This document shows, piece by piece, positions 30,701-41,221 of a stretch of 64,000 bases of DNA. Numbering within the stretch: the stretch's first letter is position 1; every line of letters starts with the position of its first letter. The translations under genes were made by a program, and so were the position numbers. Origin of the DNA: Euglena gracilis (lineage: Eukaryota > Euglenida > Euglenophyceae > Euglenales); NCBI GenBank assembly GCA_039621445.1, contig CP154954.1, positions 24,068,954 to 24,132,953 of the forward strand. The letters run 5' to 3'. Under the pieces are notes generated by a model that ran no database searches, was not told the DNA's origin, and saw only the letters and a list, made by a program, of their open reading frames with translations.

Positions 30701-33078
30701 AAAAAAAAAAAAAAATGAGTGGTGTGATTGGTTGTCAAGGAGTCATTTTGACCAAAAGTTCAATGTTGAATTCGAAAATTTGGCAAAAGTTACATTCGAA
30801 AAGATGGACTCCCAATTGGATCTTTCTTTGCAAGTTTTGTCGTTTGAGATGAAAGATTTCAATTTTCCATTGGATTACCCATCGAGTGATTTTGCCGAGA
30901 TTTGGGAAAAATTGGAACCATGGAAAGCTCAAGTCATCGATGATTGTTTGTGGTTCAAGGCCAAAGACAAACTTTTTTGTGAGCGAAAATTGGCCATCCC
31001 CAAGGAAAGTCTTCCCCAAGCGTCATCGTGGCTTCATCGAGCTCATGGTCATCCCGGTCCCGAGCGGACGCTTTGGTCATTTCTCCAAAATTTCCATTCA
31101 TCCCTCTCAAGAAAGGATTTGTTCGGTTTGTTTCGGAATGTTTTGGGTTCGTGTGAAACATGTGTCATGTCAAAGCCAAGTTCACAATCCGATCGTGGAC
31201 TTTTGGGTTGTTTGCCAATTCCTCCCCTTTGCAACGACATCATTTTTCTCGATTTTGTCGCCCTTGATGAATTCAATTCTTTTGATTACGCTTTGGGCAT
31301 TGTGGATGGTTTGAGTCGGTTTTGTTTGTACCTCCCATGCCACAAAGAAGTGACGGGTGAAAAAGTCTTGAAGATGATTTTGAAAGAATGGGTGGAAAAA
31401 TTTGGTCGCCCCAACGAAGTTTTGAGTGATAATGACATTCGCTTCAAGTCAAGTTCCGGTTTTTACCAAGAGGCCATGAAATCACTCGGAATCAAGGTTT
31501 CGTTCTCTCTTCCGAGGCATCCTTCATCAAATGGTTTGATGGAAAGAGAAACTCGTTCGTTTGTGCAAACATTGAGATGTCTTGTGCACGAAACGGGTAC
31601 AAAAGATTGGCCAAAGTTGCTTCCGTACGTCAATTTTCTGATGAACAGCCAGATTTCAAGTTCGACGGGAATGTCTCCATCGGAACTTTTCCTCGGTCGA
31701 TCTCCATGGAAATTCGAAAGTGTTGGAGAACCGTGTGAAAGCCCATCTGTCGAAAATTGGATTTTGGAACAGATTTTGATTCAAGAAAAGGCAAGTTTGA
31801 GGCTGAAACATCTCAGAAGTTTGGCGATGGAGCGGAAAAACAAGGTTCGAAAACCTGCCGTTTATGAAATTGGTCAATTTGTCCTCGTCCACAAGTCTCG
31901 ATGGCCCCAGAGAAAAGTCGAAAAGATCGCCAGTCCATGGTTTGGACCCTACAAAGTTGTTCAAGTGCACTACAACTCTTTGCAAATTTTGGCATCTCCA
32001 TCATTGGGAGGTTTGGTGAAAGTTTCGTTCTCCCAAGTGAAACACTGGAGTTCTGTCCATGACCCACACAATGACACTTCGTTTTTGTCAGAGGAGTGTG
32101 AGGAATTTGATGGTGCACAAACCCCTGCTTCATTCACAGGTCACACACACGACCGAGGAACAGGCGGCGAACAGCGAGGCGCAAGCGACGCACACAGAGG
32201 CGCACGCGACGAACGCACGACAAAACCAGAACACGACAAGAACAAGGCCAGAACAGGAAACGCGAGGCGAAAGGCCCAGAACAGCCGAACGAGCACGCGA
32301 CGCACGGCCGAGCGCACGCGACGAACCCCCAGAAAGACCAGAAGGACCCAACCCCCAGAAAGACCAGTTTTCTTCTAATTTTCCCTCTCAGATGGTTACC
32401 AGAAGTAAGGCCCGAGGGCCAGAATCAAGTTTCAATTCAAAGAATTCAAATTTTGGAGTTGGTCGACCCAGAGGTGAATCGAAGAGAATTTGGCAGAAAA
32501 AGTCGGAGTTTGAGAAGGACAACCTGGAGGAGAGTGGTCCAGATGGACCTTTGCAGCAGGCTGCTGCAGAAGCTGCTGATCACCTTGAAGTTGATGTTCA
32601 AAATGTTGATGATCTTGCTGTTCAACTTCCACAAGATGAACTTCAACATGATGGTGTTCTGGGGCCTGTGGCCCCAACACTGCAGCCCAGTGCTGCAGAT
32701 TCTGTGCCTGTTTTCCTAGTTTCACAGTCAGAACCAGAAAAAGTCAGCAGTTTTGCTTCAGAATGTGTTTCAGATTTGCCCAAAACAGCCAGACAGTTTT
32801 CAGAAATGGAGGCTGCAAAAATGGGTTTTTACAATGTTGAAGCCATTTTGGATCACAAGTTCAGAAATGGTTGGAGGTTTCTGACAAAGTGGGAGAATTA
32901 CCCAGTGCATTCATCAACATGGGGACCAGTCAGAAGTTTCATTTTGCCAGGTGGAAGAATGAACTCAGTTTTTCAGAATTACATTCATGACAGTGGTTTG
33001 CAAGAGGTTTTGAAGAAAGTGCAGAAGAATGTGAATACCCAACCCAGTCCAGTTTTCACAGTCAAACTGTTTCCATGA
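27762..33078 (+). pseudogene. Chromovirus copy C pol
   Basis: In frame with gag: linker, protease (DSGATTSAIARK), Dam-like block (28,314-28,708; WANPPF near 28,447), RT (FFDD at 29,868-29,879), RNase H, integrase, GPY, charged linker and chromodomain (about 32,829-32,945, stop 33,076). Stops are TAG 28,983 (only here) and TAG 29,616 (all copies). One extra A near 32,238 shifts the Arg/Glu linker into another frame, and the correct frame resumes in an overlapping reading to the chromodomain. The poly-A run changes HTPGM to lysines without breaking the frame. Confidence 0.9.
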
Positions 33079-33829
33079 AATTTGGTGCCTTGGGCATCAG
33101 AAACTGACCCCAGCATGCACAACCAGCCAAGAAAGCAGAATAACCCCTCTCTTTTCTAAGTGCCAGCCCAGCTGCTGAGAAGGAGGATGTCTGGGTGCAG
33201 AAGCCACAGGGCCAAGAGGCACTTAGGTCTTGCACCTAAGAGTGGAATCAGCCTGAATTCGAATGCCATTTTGGCCAGGCCATGATTCTACCATCAGGTT
33301 CGCCAGCACCAGACCACAAACCACAACAAGTCATCTGATCATCTTCATCATCATGTTCTTCTTCATCATGATCATTTTTCAGAAGCTGTTGTTGTTCACC
33401 ATTTTGATGAAGATAGAGCTGTCGTTCTTCATTTTGATGTTCGCTGACTTTGGTGTTCTTTGTCTTGATGTTCACTGTTGGACATGTTGTTCACGGTTCC
33501 GTCTGGAATTTCAGAATGATGTTTGATTATGGCTTTTCCCAGTTTTTGTGTGAGAGAGAAAGGCCAGAGAGAGAGCAAACGGGAAAGAGAAAGAAAACCC
33601 CCCCACAGCCACAAACGACACAAGCTGGCTGGTGTAAAAAGTTTTTGATTTCTCTTCCACTGCCCCCTGACCAAAAAAAAAACAACAAAAAAGTGAACAA
33701 TTGATGCCGCTTTTACGGCCCACGTTCACGAGTCCAAAAAAAAAAAGACCCTCGCCTGAGAATTCAGTCAAGTCTTTTGAGCCCGCTTTTTGTGTGCTTG
33801 GTGGGCTTTGCTTCACCAAGGGGGGGGAT

Positions 33830-34249
33830 TGAAAAGGTGGCTTTGGCTACCTTCCCCCCCCCCCTGACCTCCCTGGGCAGTGGATGAAAGAGACCCCCTT
33901 TGCTCATAAAAGAAAGGTGCAAGAACCTGACTTCACAATTGGCCCATGTGTCCTTCATGGGGGGGGGGCTTCCACAAAGGAGTCTTCCCCAACGCCCCTC
34001 CCAAACCGCCCAACCACATTCTCTACTGATTCTTACTGTGACGTTCCTGACTTTTTGGTGTACATATGTCTCACCTTTCTGCACAGGCTGGCCTTGGTGC
34101 TTTGTTAAACAATGTGTTTTATGCTTGTGGATTGGAAGTAAAAGTGCCACGAAGGAGGATTTGGAAAAAGGTCGAGAGAGAGGAGAGTTCAAAAAAAAAG
34201 AAGGATTCTACGCAAGCTTAGTCCAAGAAGAAGGACAAAAAGCTTTACA
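33830..34249 (+). repeat. 3' LTR of chromovirus copy C
   Basis: 420 bp, preceded by the purine tract caaggggggggat (about 33,817-33,829). It ends TTTACA at 34,249 and is followed by the duplicated caaac. Confidence 0.93.
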
Positions 34250-34254
34250 CAAAC

Positions 34255-35155
34255 CCGGCTGGGCGACGCCTTTGAACCAGTTCGGAAATGGATCGGGAGC
34301 GATGCGTTGTGCCCCGAGGACACTTCCCACCATGACCAAGCTTGGTGGAGTGAACAGCTACGGCTGGCCGCACGCCCGGCATTTCTGTCCGCTCTCAATG
34401 ATCGGGACCGGATTCGCTTTGAGCATCAACATAATTCTATCTGCTCGAGCTGGATCGGGGCCCGCCCATCCAAGGCGGCCGGGTTTGCCGTTGACGGAGC
34501 GTCTTTCCGCCTCATGCTAAAATGGCACCTAGGGTTGCCCATCATCCCCCTCAGTCTTGCCGGTTCCCCCTGCCCCCTCGGCTGCGGACAGGTCGTTGAC
34601 CCTTTTGGTTACCACGCCATGTGCTGCCACAAGAACAAATTGTGGGAACGTCACCATCGGGTACAGCACTTCCTGGGGACCCAGGTGCAGGCACGAGGTA
34701 TCCCGCATGCTCTGGAGATCTCGGTGGCCGCTGACCAGAAACGGGATGCGGACATCTTCCTTCCCCACTGGTCCGGCGATGCGTCCTGGGCCATTGATGT
34801 CGGCATCAACCACCCCTCCCCGCCCAGTGCCAGTTGGAGCCTCCCCGCCTGGTGGGAATTACTCCGCAGCAGAGCCCTTAAGAAAACCGCCAAATACGGA
34901 GGCCGCTGCCAAACCCGAGGTGCGCGGTTCTCCCCCATGATCCTCAGCGTATGGGGTTCCTTTGGGGGAGATGGCCAACGCGTATGGGAGGAACTACGGC
35001 AACGTCTTGGCGCCACTGCCTCCGGTGGCGCCCGGAATGTCTTCCTGGCTGAGCTACAACAGGGTCGGTCCTTGGCCCTGTTCTCTGGGGTGGCCACCCA
35101 ACTTGGGGCCCTCCTCATAACCAAGGAACTGGGTCACACCGTTGCTGCCTTCTGA
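34255..35155 (+). pseudogene. LINE-A 3' part: CCHC knuckle and restriction-like endonuclease
   Basis: Joining 25,930 to 34,255 in frame gives TRLGDAFEPVRKWIG. The knuckle CPLGCGQVVDPFGYHAMC (34,571-34,624) has the C..C.......H....C spacing of R2-type elements. The endonuclease has KRDADIFLP, WAIDVGINHP and a later KKTAKYGGRC (PD-(D/E)xK family: D, D, K), which nicks the target and starts target-primed reverse transcription. The ORF ends AAF at TGA 35,153-35,155. This stretch has no lesion of its own. Confidence 0.88.
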
Positions 35156-35533
35156 GCACGGCACCCTCCGCTCCCGGGTTTCCATACGCCCTGGCTCCTC
35201 ACGCTCCGTCCAATGATAATGGACATGGCTTCGGCCGGGCATTGAGCTTGCCACCCCGTTCCCCACTACACTGCCCCTCTCGCCGCACATCCTTCCCTCC
35301 ACCCCCTCCCCTCCCTCCCTCCCCACGCAGGGGACTGGCTACCTACACAGCGCCGTTCACTTGTCACCTAACCCCTACAACCTCTGCTTCTACCGCCGCC
35401 ATTCCCTTCTGTCTTCATGTGCGCACCCTGACTTTCCATGGGGCTTCCCCATCTGTTCACTAGCCTTCCCCCCTGAACACCTCAAATCCAGTAGGCTGCG
35501 CCACTGGTCGGTGGATTTGGTTCGCCCCACCAC
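35156..35533 (+). other. LINE-A 3' untranslated region with a tail shared with LINE-B
   Basis: The last 66 bases (35,468-35,533: ccccctgaacacctcaaatc...gccccaccaccg) recur on the minus strand at 35,917-35,851, the 3' tail of LINE-B, with about six differences. The preceding ~310 bp is C-rich and not shared. There is no poly-A, as in R2-type elements. The likely element end is at or just after 35,533. Confidence 0.75.
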
Positions 35534-35811
35534 CGCAGTAAAAAGATTCAATTCATTCGGGGGGTTATTTGTTTTCAATTCAAGGTGTTCACAGAACTCA
35601 CGGTGGGTAGCACTGCTTCACCCAAACCGTGCCCCGGGCCCAGGGAAACGTCTCTTTTGGCCCTCGCCACAAGAGGAACCCCCTTGTGACTCCCTGTGCC
35701 GCCACAGGTCGCGGGTAGCTTATAATGTGGGTGTAATGTACAAAAGATTGATGAGATATACTTGGTCAGGGTGCGGAGGTCAGTGGTTAGCGGAAGATGA
35801 GCAAAGGTCAC
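35534..35811. other. Spacer between the two LINEs, no feature recognised
   Basis: About 280 bp without a convincing frame. It contains ggtagcttataatgtgggtg near 35,715. It is the pre-insertion sequence that LINE-B entered, or the remainder of LINE-A's target. Confidence 0.5.
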
Positions 35812-35826
35812 CTTGTTATTTGTCTG

Positions 35827-36371
35827 TCTTATAAGTGATAAAAGCGAAAACGGTGGTGGGGCGAGCCGAGTCCACCGACCAGTGGCACAGCCTACTGGAT
35901 TTGAGTGTTCAGGGGGAGGGCTATATACAGAAGCGGAAGCAGCGGCCAGTCTGAGGTACAGGTGAGGGCGTGTAAAGTCGAGCAGTCTTGGTAGCAGGGA
36001 AGACGGAGGGGCGAGGGGAAACTTGGCGGATGTTGTGTGAGGAGCGTTGGGGGGTGAGGGGCGGGGGGCGTGGTGGCTGGTGTGTGTGTGTGTTTGTGTT
36101 TTGTGTGTGCTTGTGGTTTTTTTTTTGGAGGGATGGGATGGGAGAGTGGTTGGTCAAATTGCTCACTCCGTTTCATATGGGCTATGGGTGGTGGGATCCA
36201 CCGCTCCAGATGGCTCCGCCACTGTTCCTCAAGCCAGCTGGCGGGCCACTTCTCTTGCCAATGTGAGACACAGGTTGTTGATGGTTGGGTATTGTTGTTT
36301 ACTTTTTGACGAGTTGTGGATGGTTTTAGGACAATTGTTTGTTCTGGGTCTAGGGATCGTAGTGGTCTTCT
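35827..36371 (-). other. LINE-B 3' untranslated region
   Basis: 545 bp after the LINE-B stop (minus strand). It holds a purine/TG-rich stretch (36,045-36,130, with a gtgtgtgtgtgtttgtgt run) and the conserved tail at 35,917-35,851. The last bases beyond the conserved tail, down to 35,827, differ from LINE-A. Confidence 0.7.
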
Positions 36372-38815
36372 TTACAGACAATACGGCTGGTGTATGGTGT
36401 TGGTAACTTCTGGATCTGTGTCGTTGCCTGCATACCGTCCCCAGATTACTTGTCGCGCGATCTCTCGCGCAACAGTTATTGATAGAAGTTGCCATGTGTT
36501 GGCTTCAGTTTTGCGTTTTGACCATGCATCTTGTTGACCGAGGAGAAGTTTCATCAGTGTTGACATTAAGGTTAGCGCTTCTTGGCCTAGGCCGCCATAG
36601 CAGTCAACAACAAATGGAATGCAGGTCCATCCCATCCTCCTACAGGTGGCGTCATATTTTGAATGTTTTTCCTTCTCTTGGCGTTCATACCATTCGGTTA
36701 GTTCAGCTGTGTCACGCAACGGTCTGTACGGTGCTGCTGTGTGTCTCATTGTGATATCCACTGCTCCAGGACCATTGGCGTCAAGTCTGCTGATGAGGAC
36801 ATCGCCCGGGCGTGTTCTCTCTGGACCTCCTTGTTCTTTTTTTGCTGTAAACCCTGCATCATGTGCCAGTTGGAACACAAAGTCCTGGATTGCACCATGT
36901 CGCCGCGTGATGCCATTTGAGCTGCATCATACAAGGTGATTACCCAGGTTGTCCATTGGCTTGGTGCAGCGTGGGCACGTTGATCCCGTTGGTGGACAAA
37001 CTGGTGCTCCCAGTGACCACTTTAGAAATCCTTTGAATTCGGCAGAAGCGACCAATGTTTTCAGTCCACAGGATGGTGTGACAGAAGCCCAGGCCATTGT
37101 GTGGGGCCGCTGTTGGCTTGCGAACCGGACGGCGTCTTGACCGTGAAGGTTGGAGGATAATACCTTTTACCGTTGTTTCGCAAAGCACTCACCCCACCAC
37201 TTCTTTTGAATGTGAGGGCTTTGGGCTCCGTTCAGGAGTGATACATCCGCGGCCCATGTTTGCGTTGGGGGAGTTCCTTCGGGGATGGAGTTGGCAGAGG
37301 ACAGGCACTCCGCAGTGTCTTTCGGTACTCCTCGGTCTGCCAGGCCAAAGGTGCGTCTGCCATTGCTGACAAACGTCACAATGCCGGATATACGTGCCGG
37401 GAGACGTTCCAGCGATGGGTCCCGAATTCCGAGTCCGCCATGACGCACGGGCAGGGTGGCCTGAGCCCATTGGTTGTCATCGATTGGGGATCCAACAATG
37501 TTGCTCATTGTGTTCCTGATTTCTTTGGTCAACAGTGCACATGCGTCATTTGCCTGCCCCAGTTCTGTTGCACGCATGAGGTCATTAACTTTGCATGCAT
37601 CTAGGCATGATCGTAAGAGGCAGAACTGAATATGGGCTTGCGGCAGGTTCAAAAGGGCCCGGCAAGCTTTCTGCACACCTGTTGCACGTTCAGCCCACAC
37701 TTCCCCCGCAAAGCCACCGCTTTGTGGATGGCAAACCGAGATTCCCAGGGCCCGTATACCAGAATCGGGGGGGTAGTTCACGATTGGGACTGCACGAAGT
37801 GGGCTGTTTGGCGGCATTTCAGCACGATTGGCTTCTGTTGCTGCAGGGCCCCACATGCGGCATTTTTTTGTGTTGAGGTGTATGCCTAGTAGCGTCCCCT
37901 GTCGTTGAATTTCTGTAATTGCTGCATGTAATTGTGGGAGGGTTCCCAGGATGTGTCCATCATCCAAATACCACAATTGCAGTGGCACCACGTCTTGCAA
38001 GGACTCAACGAGAGATTGCAACGCCAAGGCGAATCCGGCTGGGCCACAAGGGTCACCTTGTTGTACGCCAGAGGCACTGCGAAGGTGTGATGACCCACAA
38101 AAGAGCGGGCTGTGTTCGGCGTAGCAGCTCTCGAACCAAACGTACGCCTCCGGGCAGCGTTTAGCCACTTCAGCAAGGACTGTCTTTCTTTTTACGCAAT
38201 TAAAAGCATTGCTGAAATCTACCTGTAACAAAGCCCAGGTGCTGTCCTGTTGCATGCGCAGGTGATTTACTTCTTGCTGAAGTCCCATAGCAATGAGTTC
38301 ACATGCCCCCTGGACCCCTACACCGCACTGTAGTGGCTGCAGTTCTTTAAGGCGGTCCCTGATTTTGGGGTGCCTCATCAAATATTTGCCCACCAATCGG
38401 CGCAGGCATTCCCCAGCCGCAATTGGTCGCGTGCCATCCTTCTTTGGGTCATGAATGGGGTTGGTATTGCCAAGCTCATCAAGGTTTTCGCTTGGATTGC
38501 AGGGTTTTCGAAGAGGAGTCAAACGGGCACCAGCGAAAATCCATGCCGCAGAGTTGTGGATTCCGTTTGTCAAACATGTTCGGACGAATTGGTCCAAAAT
38601 TGTGAGGAGTTGTTCTGATTGTGTCCCCAGGGGATCAGAGAGCATGTCTTTAAGATGATCTGGCCGAAGTCCGGACGGTCCTGGTGAGGACTCCTTCGGG
38701 AAAGACATGACTGCTTTCAGTATTTCAATTAGGCGCTCCCTGGTTGCATCTTCACTCAGGTCGAATTCGAGGCGAGGGAAGTACGGAGGCAGATTTTGCC
38801 TTCCAGGTTGTCTGT
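36372..38815 (-). pseudogene. LINE-B ORF: RT, CCHC knuckle and endonuclease, two in-frame stops
   Basis: One frame runs from the truncation to TAA at 36,372. RT: SSPGPSGLRPDHLKDML, motif A QVDFSNAFNCVKR, motif B GVQQGDPCGPAGFALAL, catalytic WYLDDGHILG (near 37,960). The only interruptions are TAA 37,167-37,169 and TGA 36,927-36,929. The knuckle is CPRCTKPMDNLGNHLV, then the TGA, then Cys, so the second stop lies inside the zinc site. The endonuclease follows: RPGDVLISRL, GAVDITMRH and KHSKYDATCRRMGW (D, D, K of the PD-(D/E)xK fold). No frameshifts are seen in 2.4 kb, so the copy is recent. Confidence 0.88.
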
Positions 38816-38830
38816 CTTGTTATTTGTCTG

Positions 38831-39590
38831 GGTCGCGCAGATTAACCAAGATCAAGGTGTGAGGCTATTCTTATTTTTTTAAGTTTTCTTATTTTTTTGC
38901 GGAATTATTTTTTTTGCATCTGCGTCGTCAGTGGAACCTTTTTGGCCCATGTTTTTTTCTTCGAGAAGTTGTGGAAACATTCATGGAAGACAATTGTCTG
39001 TTGACACCCCATTTGGGGGGGGTGGCGTTCAATGTGCGTTGTCCTCCATTGGGGATGGGCCAAAATTTGGCCACTTTTTCAAAAAAAAATATGAAAAGAG
39101 TCACTTTTTTTTGGCAGTTTTTTTGGGTCGGGATGGAGATTTTTAAAGTTTTTTTTAAGTTGGAAAAATCAGCACAATTGTTTTTGGGCCATTTTGGGCG
39201 TCAAAGAATTTTTGTGACCCCCTGGGAGCCATGGCACGTGCAGTGCATGGGGGGGGGGGTGGCAAATGGGGTCAAACGGCGCGCCTGGTCCCCACAGTTT
39301 GGGTCAGCCATGTTGATCCAAAATTATTGGCGCAAAGTTTCAGAATTTTTTGAGTAATGTGAAAACCCCAGCCCCCCCCCCCCCCAGGGGATGGGGTTCA
39401 GGGGGTGCTGACTCAAAACGTGTCGGAAATTTCCAGTTCCAGTCGGTTTCACCTGACTCAACCTGACCCAAAAACCTTCAAATATTTTTTGGCCAAGAAC
39501 CCCCCCCCCCCGCTTCCATTCAAGGATGTTGTTTCCTTCACTGAATTTTGACGCCATTCGTCGGAAAGGATGGCTGTCTTTTTTTTTCCA
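38831..39590. other. Intergenic or intronic, T-rich and low complexity
   Basis: No gene is seen. T runs (38,870-38,910, 39,105-39,160), tttggcc words like those at the window start, and C runs (39,373-39,388, 39,499-39,511). It ends with a strong acceptor-like tract, tgtctttttttttccag, immediately before the first exon of the membrane-protein gene. Confidence 0.6.
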
Positions 39591-39596
39591 GGTGAG

Positions 39597-40020
39597 ATGG
39601 CTTTCACCGCAAAGCGTGAGCATCACCCAGCATTGCCCCTATACCTTTTAACTAACGCTCTTCTCTTCCTTGCCATCCTCCTTGGATTCATCGCACTGTT
39701 TGTGCCTTGGGCTCAAAAAGACGTCGCTGTTGGTTATCGTGCTTTTTCGTACCCATTCAAGACGTGCTATGTGCCAACAACCAGTCCAGTGCATCAAGAA
39801 ACTTGCATGGACAATGACTTTATTGCTGGCCCAAAGGGAGCTCCTGTGACAGCCGGTGACGCCACTTGCAAGACATTCATCATCACTGCTATCGCCCTGG
39901 GATTTTGCGGAGTGTTTGGTGGATTTTTGGTTTTCTTGTTTCTGATCTGGGTGATCGTCAGGCTTTGGGCAGGCTATTCCCTGCAAGGGACAGGAGCAAC
40001 TCATTCGGACTGTTCCGTTG
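39597..40020 (+). CDS. Four-helix membrane protein, exon 1
   Basis: A pyrimidine tract with AG at 39,590-39,591 stands five bases before ATG 39,597. The exon encodes MAFTAKREHHPALPLYLLTN, membrane helix 1 (about residues 16-40, LLFLAILLGFIALFVPW), an outside loop with three Cys (KTCYVP, ETCMDN, ATCKTF) and helix 2 (about 102-125, GFCGVFGGFLVFLFLIWVIV). It ends in phase 1 at a GTTGAT donor. Total for four exons is 945 bp (314 residues plus stop). The topology recalls claudin- or amastin-like tetraspan proteins, but I recognise no family. The upstream AG could be a 5'-UTR intron or a trans-splice site. Confidence 0.6.
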
Positions 40021-40431
40021 GTTGATACTCGGAAGTGCATCAACTCCGTTAGTCAATCGGGTATTTGTTCACTGCTCGACCCCCACCCAAAATTTTTCAA
40101 GTCGTCGGGTTATTTGAAGGAGTAGGGTTAGGGCGACATGGCCATGCTCGACGCCCCTTCGACGCCTCACACGCGTCCCCCATGTTTTTAGCCCCAGTTG
40201 GGCAGCTCTTTGGGTTCGCTGGAGACACCAATCTAACAACGTTGAGCGGGAAATGTTCTGCTGTTTGCATAAGAATTGTAACCCCAACCCTGCTCCTTCA
40301 AAGAACGTCAGAAAATCTTTTTGGCCACGGGAAAACACCATCAGCAAACTTTTTTGCCTTTGGTTGGACTGGCGGGGATGCCCCCCCCCCGCACCATACA
40401 TACCATAATAGCCCTTCTTTATGTTCCACAG

Positions 40432-40497
40432 GGTTTGGCAAGGGTCTGGATGTTTCTGAAATGGAAAACTACAGAAGTCGTTTCAATCGACCACATG
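40432..40497 (+). CDS. Four-helix membrane protein, putative exon 2
   Basis: After gcccttctttatgttccacag the 66-bp stretch starts in phase 1 and ends in phase 1 before gtcggc. It encodes FGKGLDVSEMENYRSRFNRPH, a polar loop that would sit between helices 2 and 3. Its phase matches exon 1 and exon 3 exactly, which is the main support. Confidence 0.5.
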
Positions 40498-40670
40498 GTC
40501 GGCCTGACCACCATTTGGGGGGTGTTACCCCCGCGTCCCCCCCCCGTCCCCCCCCCTCCGCGTCCCCCCCACCCCCCCACGTCCCGGATTTTGGCCGGGC
40601 ACGTTTTTTCGACCAAAGGAAAATTACATACCGGAGGGGAAAAAATTGGATGCCGAAATAATTGATTGGG
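40498..40670. repeat. C-rich low-complexity tract
   Basis: C runs broken by CGTCC and CACC (40,528-40,583) lie in a putative intron, followed by aaattacataccggagggga. No coding signal is present. Confidence 0.7.
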
Positions 40671-40674
40671 AAAA

Positions 40675-40885
40675 AATTGGCGTACAGAAATCCTGCCAAA
40701 TTTTTCCGGGCCTTTTTTGAAAATCCTGCCTCAAAATTTTGAAAATCACCCTTTTCCCAGTCATCTTGCATACAAAACCTGCCAATTTTTTCCGGGCCGT
40801 TTTCAGGTTTGGCACCAATTTTTTCGGCTTCCAATTTTGTCGGGTCTAATTTTATCTAGCTTCAATTCCCCCCCCCCCCCCGGTA
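40675..40885. repeat. Dispersed repeat, second copy
   Basis: This is the partner of 3487-3660: ttttttgaaaatcctgcctc, a cttgcatacaaaacctgcc block, ggtttggcaccaattttttc, a C run and ggtac. It carries an extra ~30 bp before the C run. It is intronic here. Confidence 0.75.
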
Positions 40886-41221
40886 CAAATTTGGGTGACG
40901 CCAAAGAAAACGTGTGGGGGTGGTTGGTTGGGCCACGGTTCCCCCCCCCGGGTCCCATAACTGATGCCCCCCTTCTGAAGCAGCCAAAACGGGCAGGCAC
41001 ATTGAGCAATTTTGAAATTTTAAAGTTCCTGAGAAAGCCAATCCCCTGAACGTCCAAGTGCAATGAAATTTGGAAGGTGAAATAGGGCTCCGATTCCACG
41101 TCCATACGTCCATACAAAGTTTGGCCAGTTTTGGACATGGGGGGTCATTATGGGGGGTGTAAATTGACAGGGCGCCGGGCAATGCACGCGCGTTGCCTTG
41201 CTGCTTCTTTCCTTTTGTGAG

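Larger units (their letters stand above)
25931..34249 (+). mobile_element. Chromovirus copy C, forward, inside LINE-A
   Basis: The LTRs are 25,931-26,347 and 33,830-34,249, and the duplication CAAAC is at 25,926-25,930 and 34,250-34,254. It is the least damaged copy: lesions are TAA 27,759-27,761 between gag and pol, TAG 28,983-28,985, the shared TAG 29,616-29,618, a one-base insertion near 32,238, and a run of 17 A (30,699-30,715) replacing the end of the RNase H motif. From the fourth codon-level landmark after the shared TAG to the linker the frame is open for about 2.7 kb. Confidence 0.95.
759..35533 (+). mobile_element. LINE-A: R2-like non-LTR retrotransposon, split into four pieces
   Basis: The domain order is that of R2-type LINEs: an N-terminal C2H2-like finger, reverse transcriptase, a CCHC knuckle and a restriction-like endonuclease. 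The pieces are about 759-2571, 4045-4107, 25,282-25,930 and 34,255-35,533. Between them lie a hAT-like element, a DIRS element and chromovirus copy C. When each insertion and one copy of its target duplication are removed, the reading frame continues across every junction. The coding part would then be about 3.35 kb, normal for this clade. The true 5' end and the target duplication were not found. The element is dead: one stop (1426-1428) and one frameshift (about 1748) besides the insertions. Confidence 0.85.
35827..38815 (-). mobile_element. LINE-B: second R2-like LINE, 5' truncated
   Basis: A perfect 15-bp direct repeat, cttgttatttgtctg, flanks it at 35,812-35,826 and 38,816-38,830: the target duplication of a LINE integrating by target priming. 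Read on the minus strand, it starts abruptly inside the region before RT (5' truncation, typical) and ends with the 3' tail shared with LINE-A. It is diverged from LINE-A and is another lineage of the same group. Confidence 0.88.

Noticed and set aside
560-35600. Target duplication or 28S rDNA target for LINE-A
   Set aside because: No matching direct repeat was found around 560-760 and 35,530-35,600, and neither flank looks like rRNA. The 5' end cannot be set from the sequence.
38094-38708. Forward-strand frames over LINE-B
   Set aside because: They are antisense shadows of the RT frame, without motifs.
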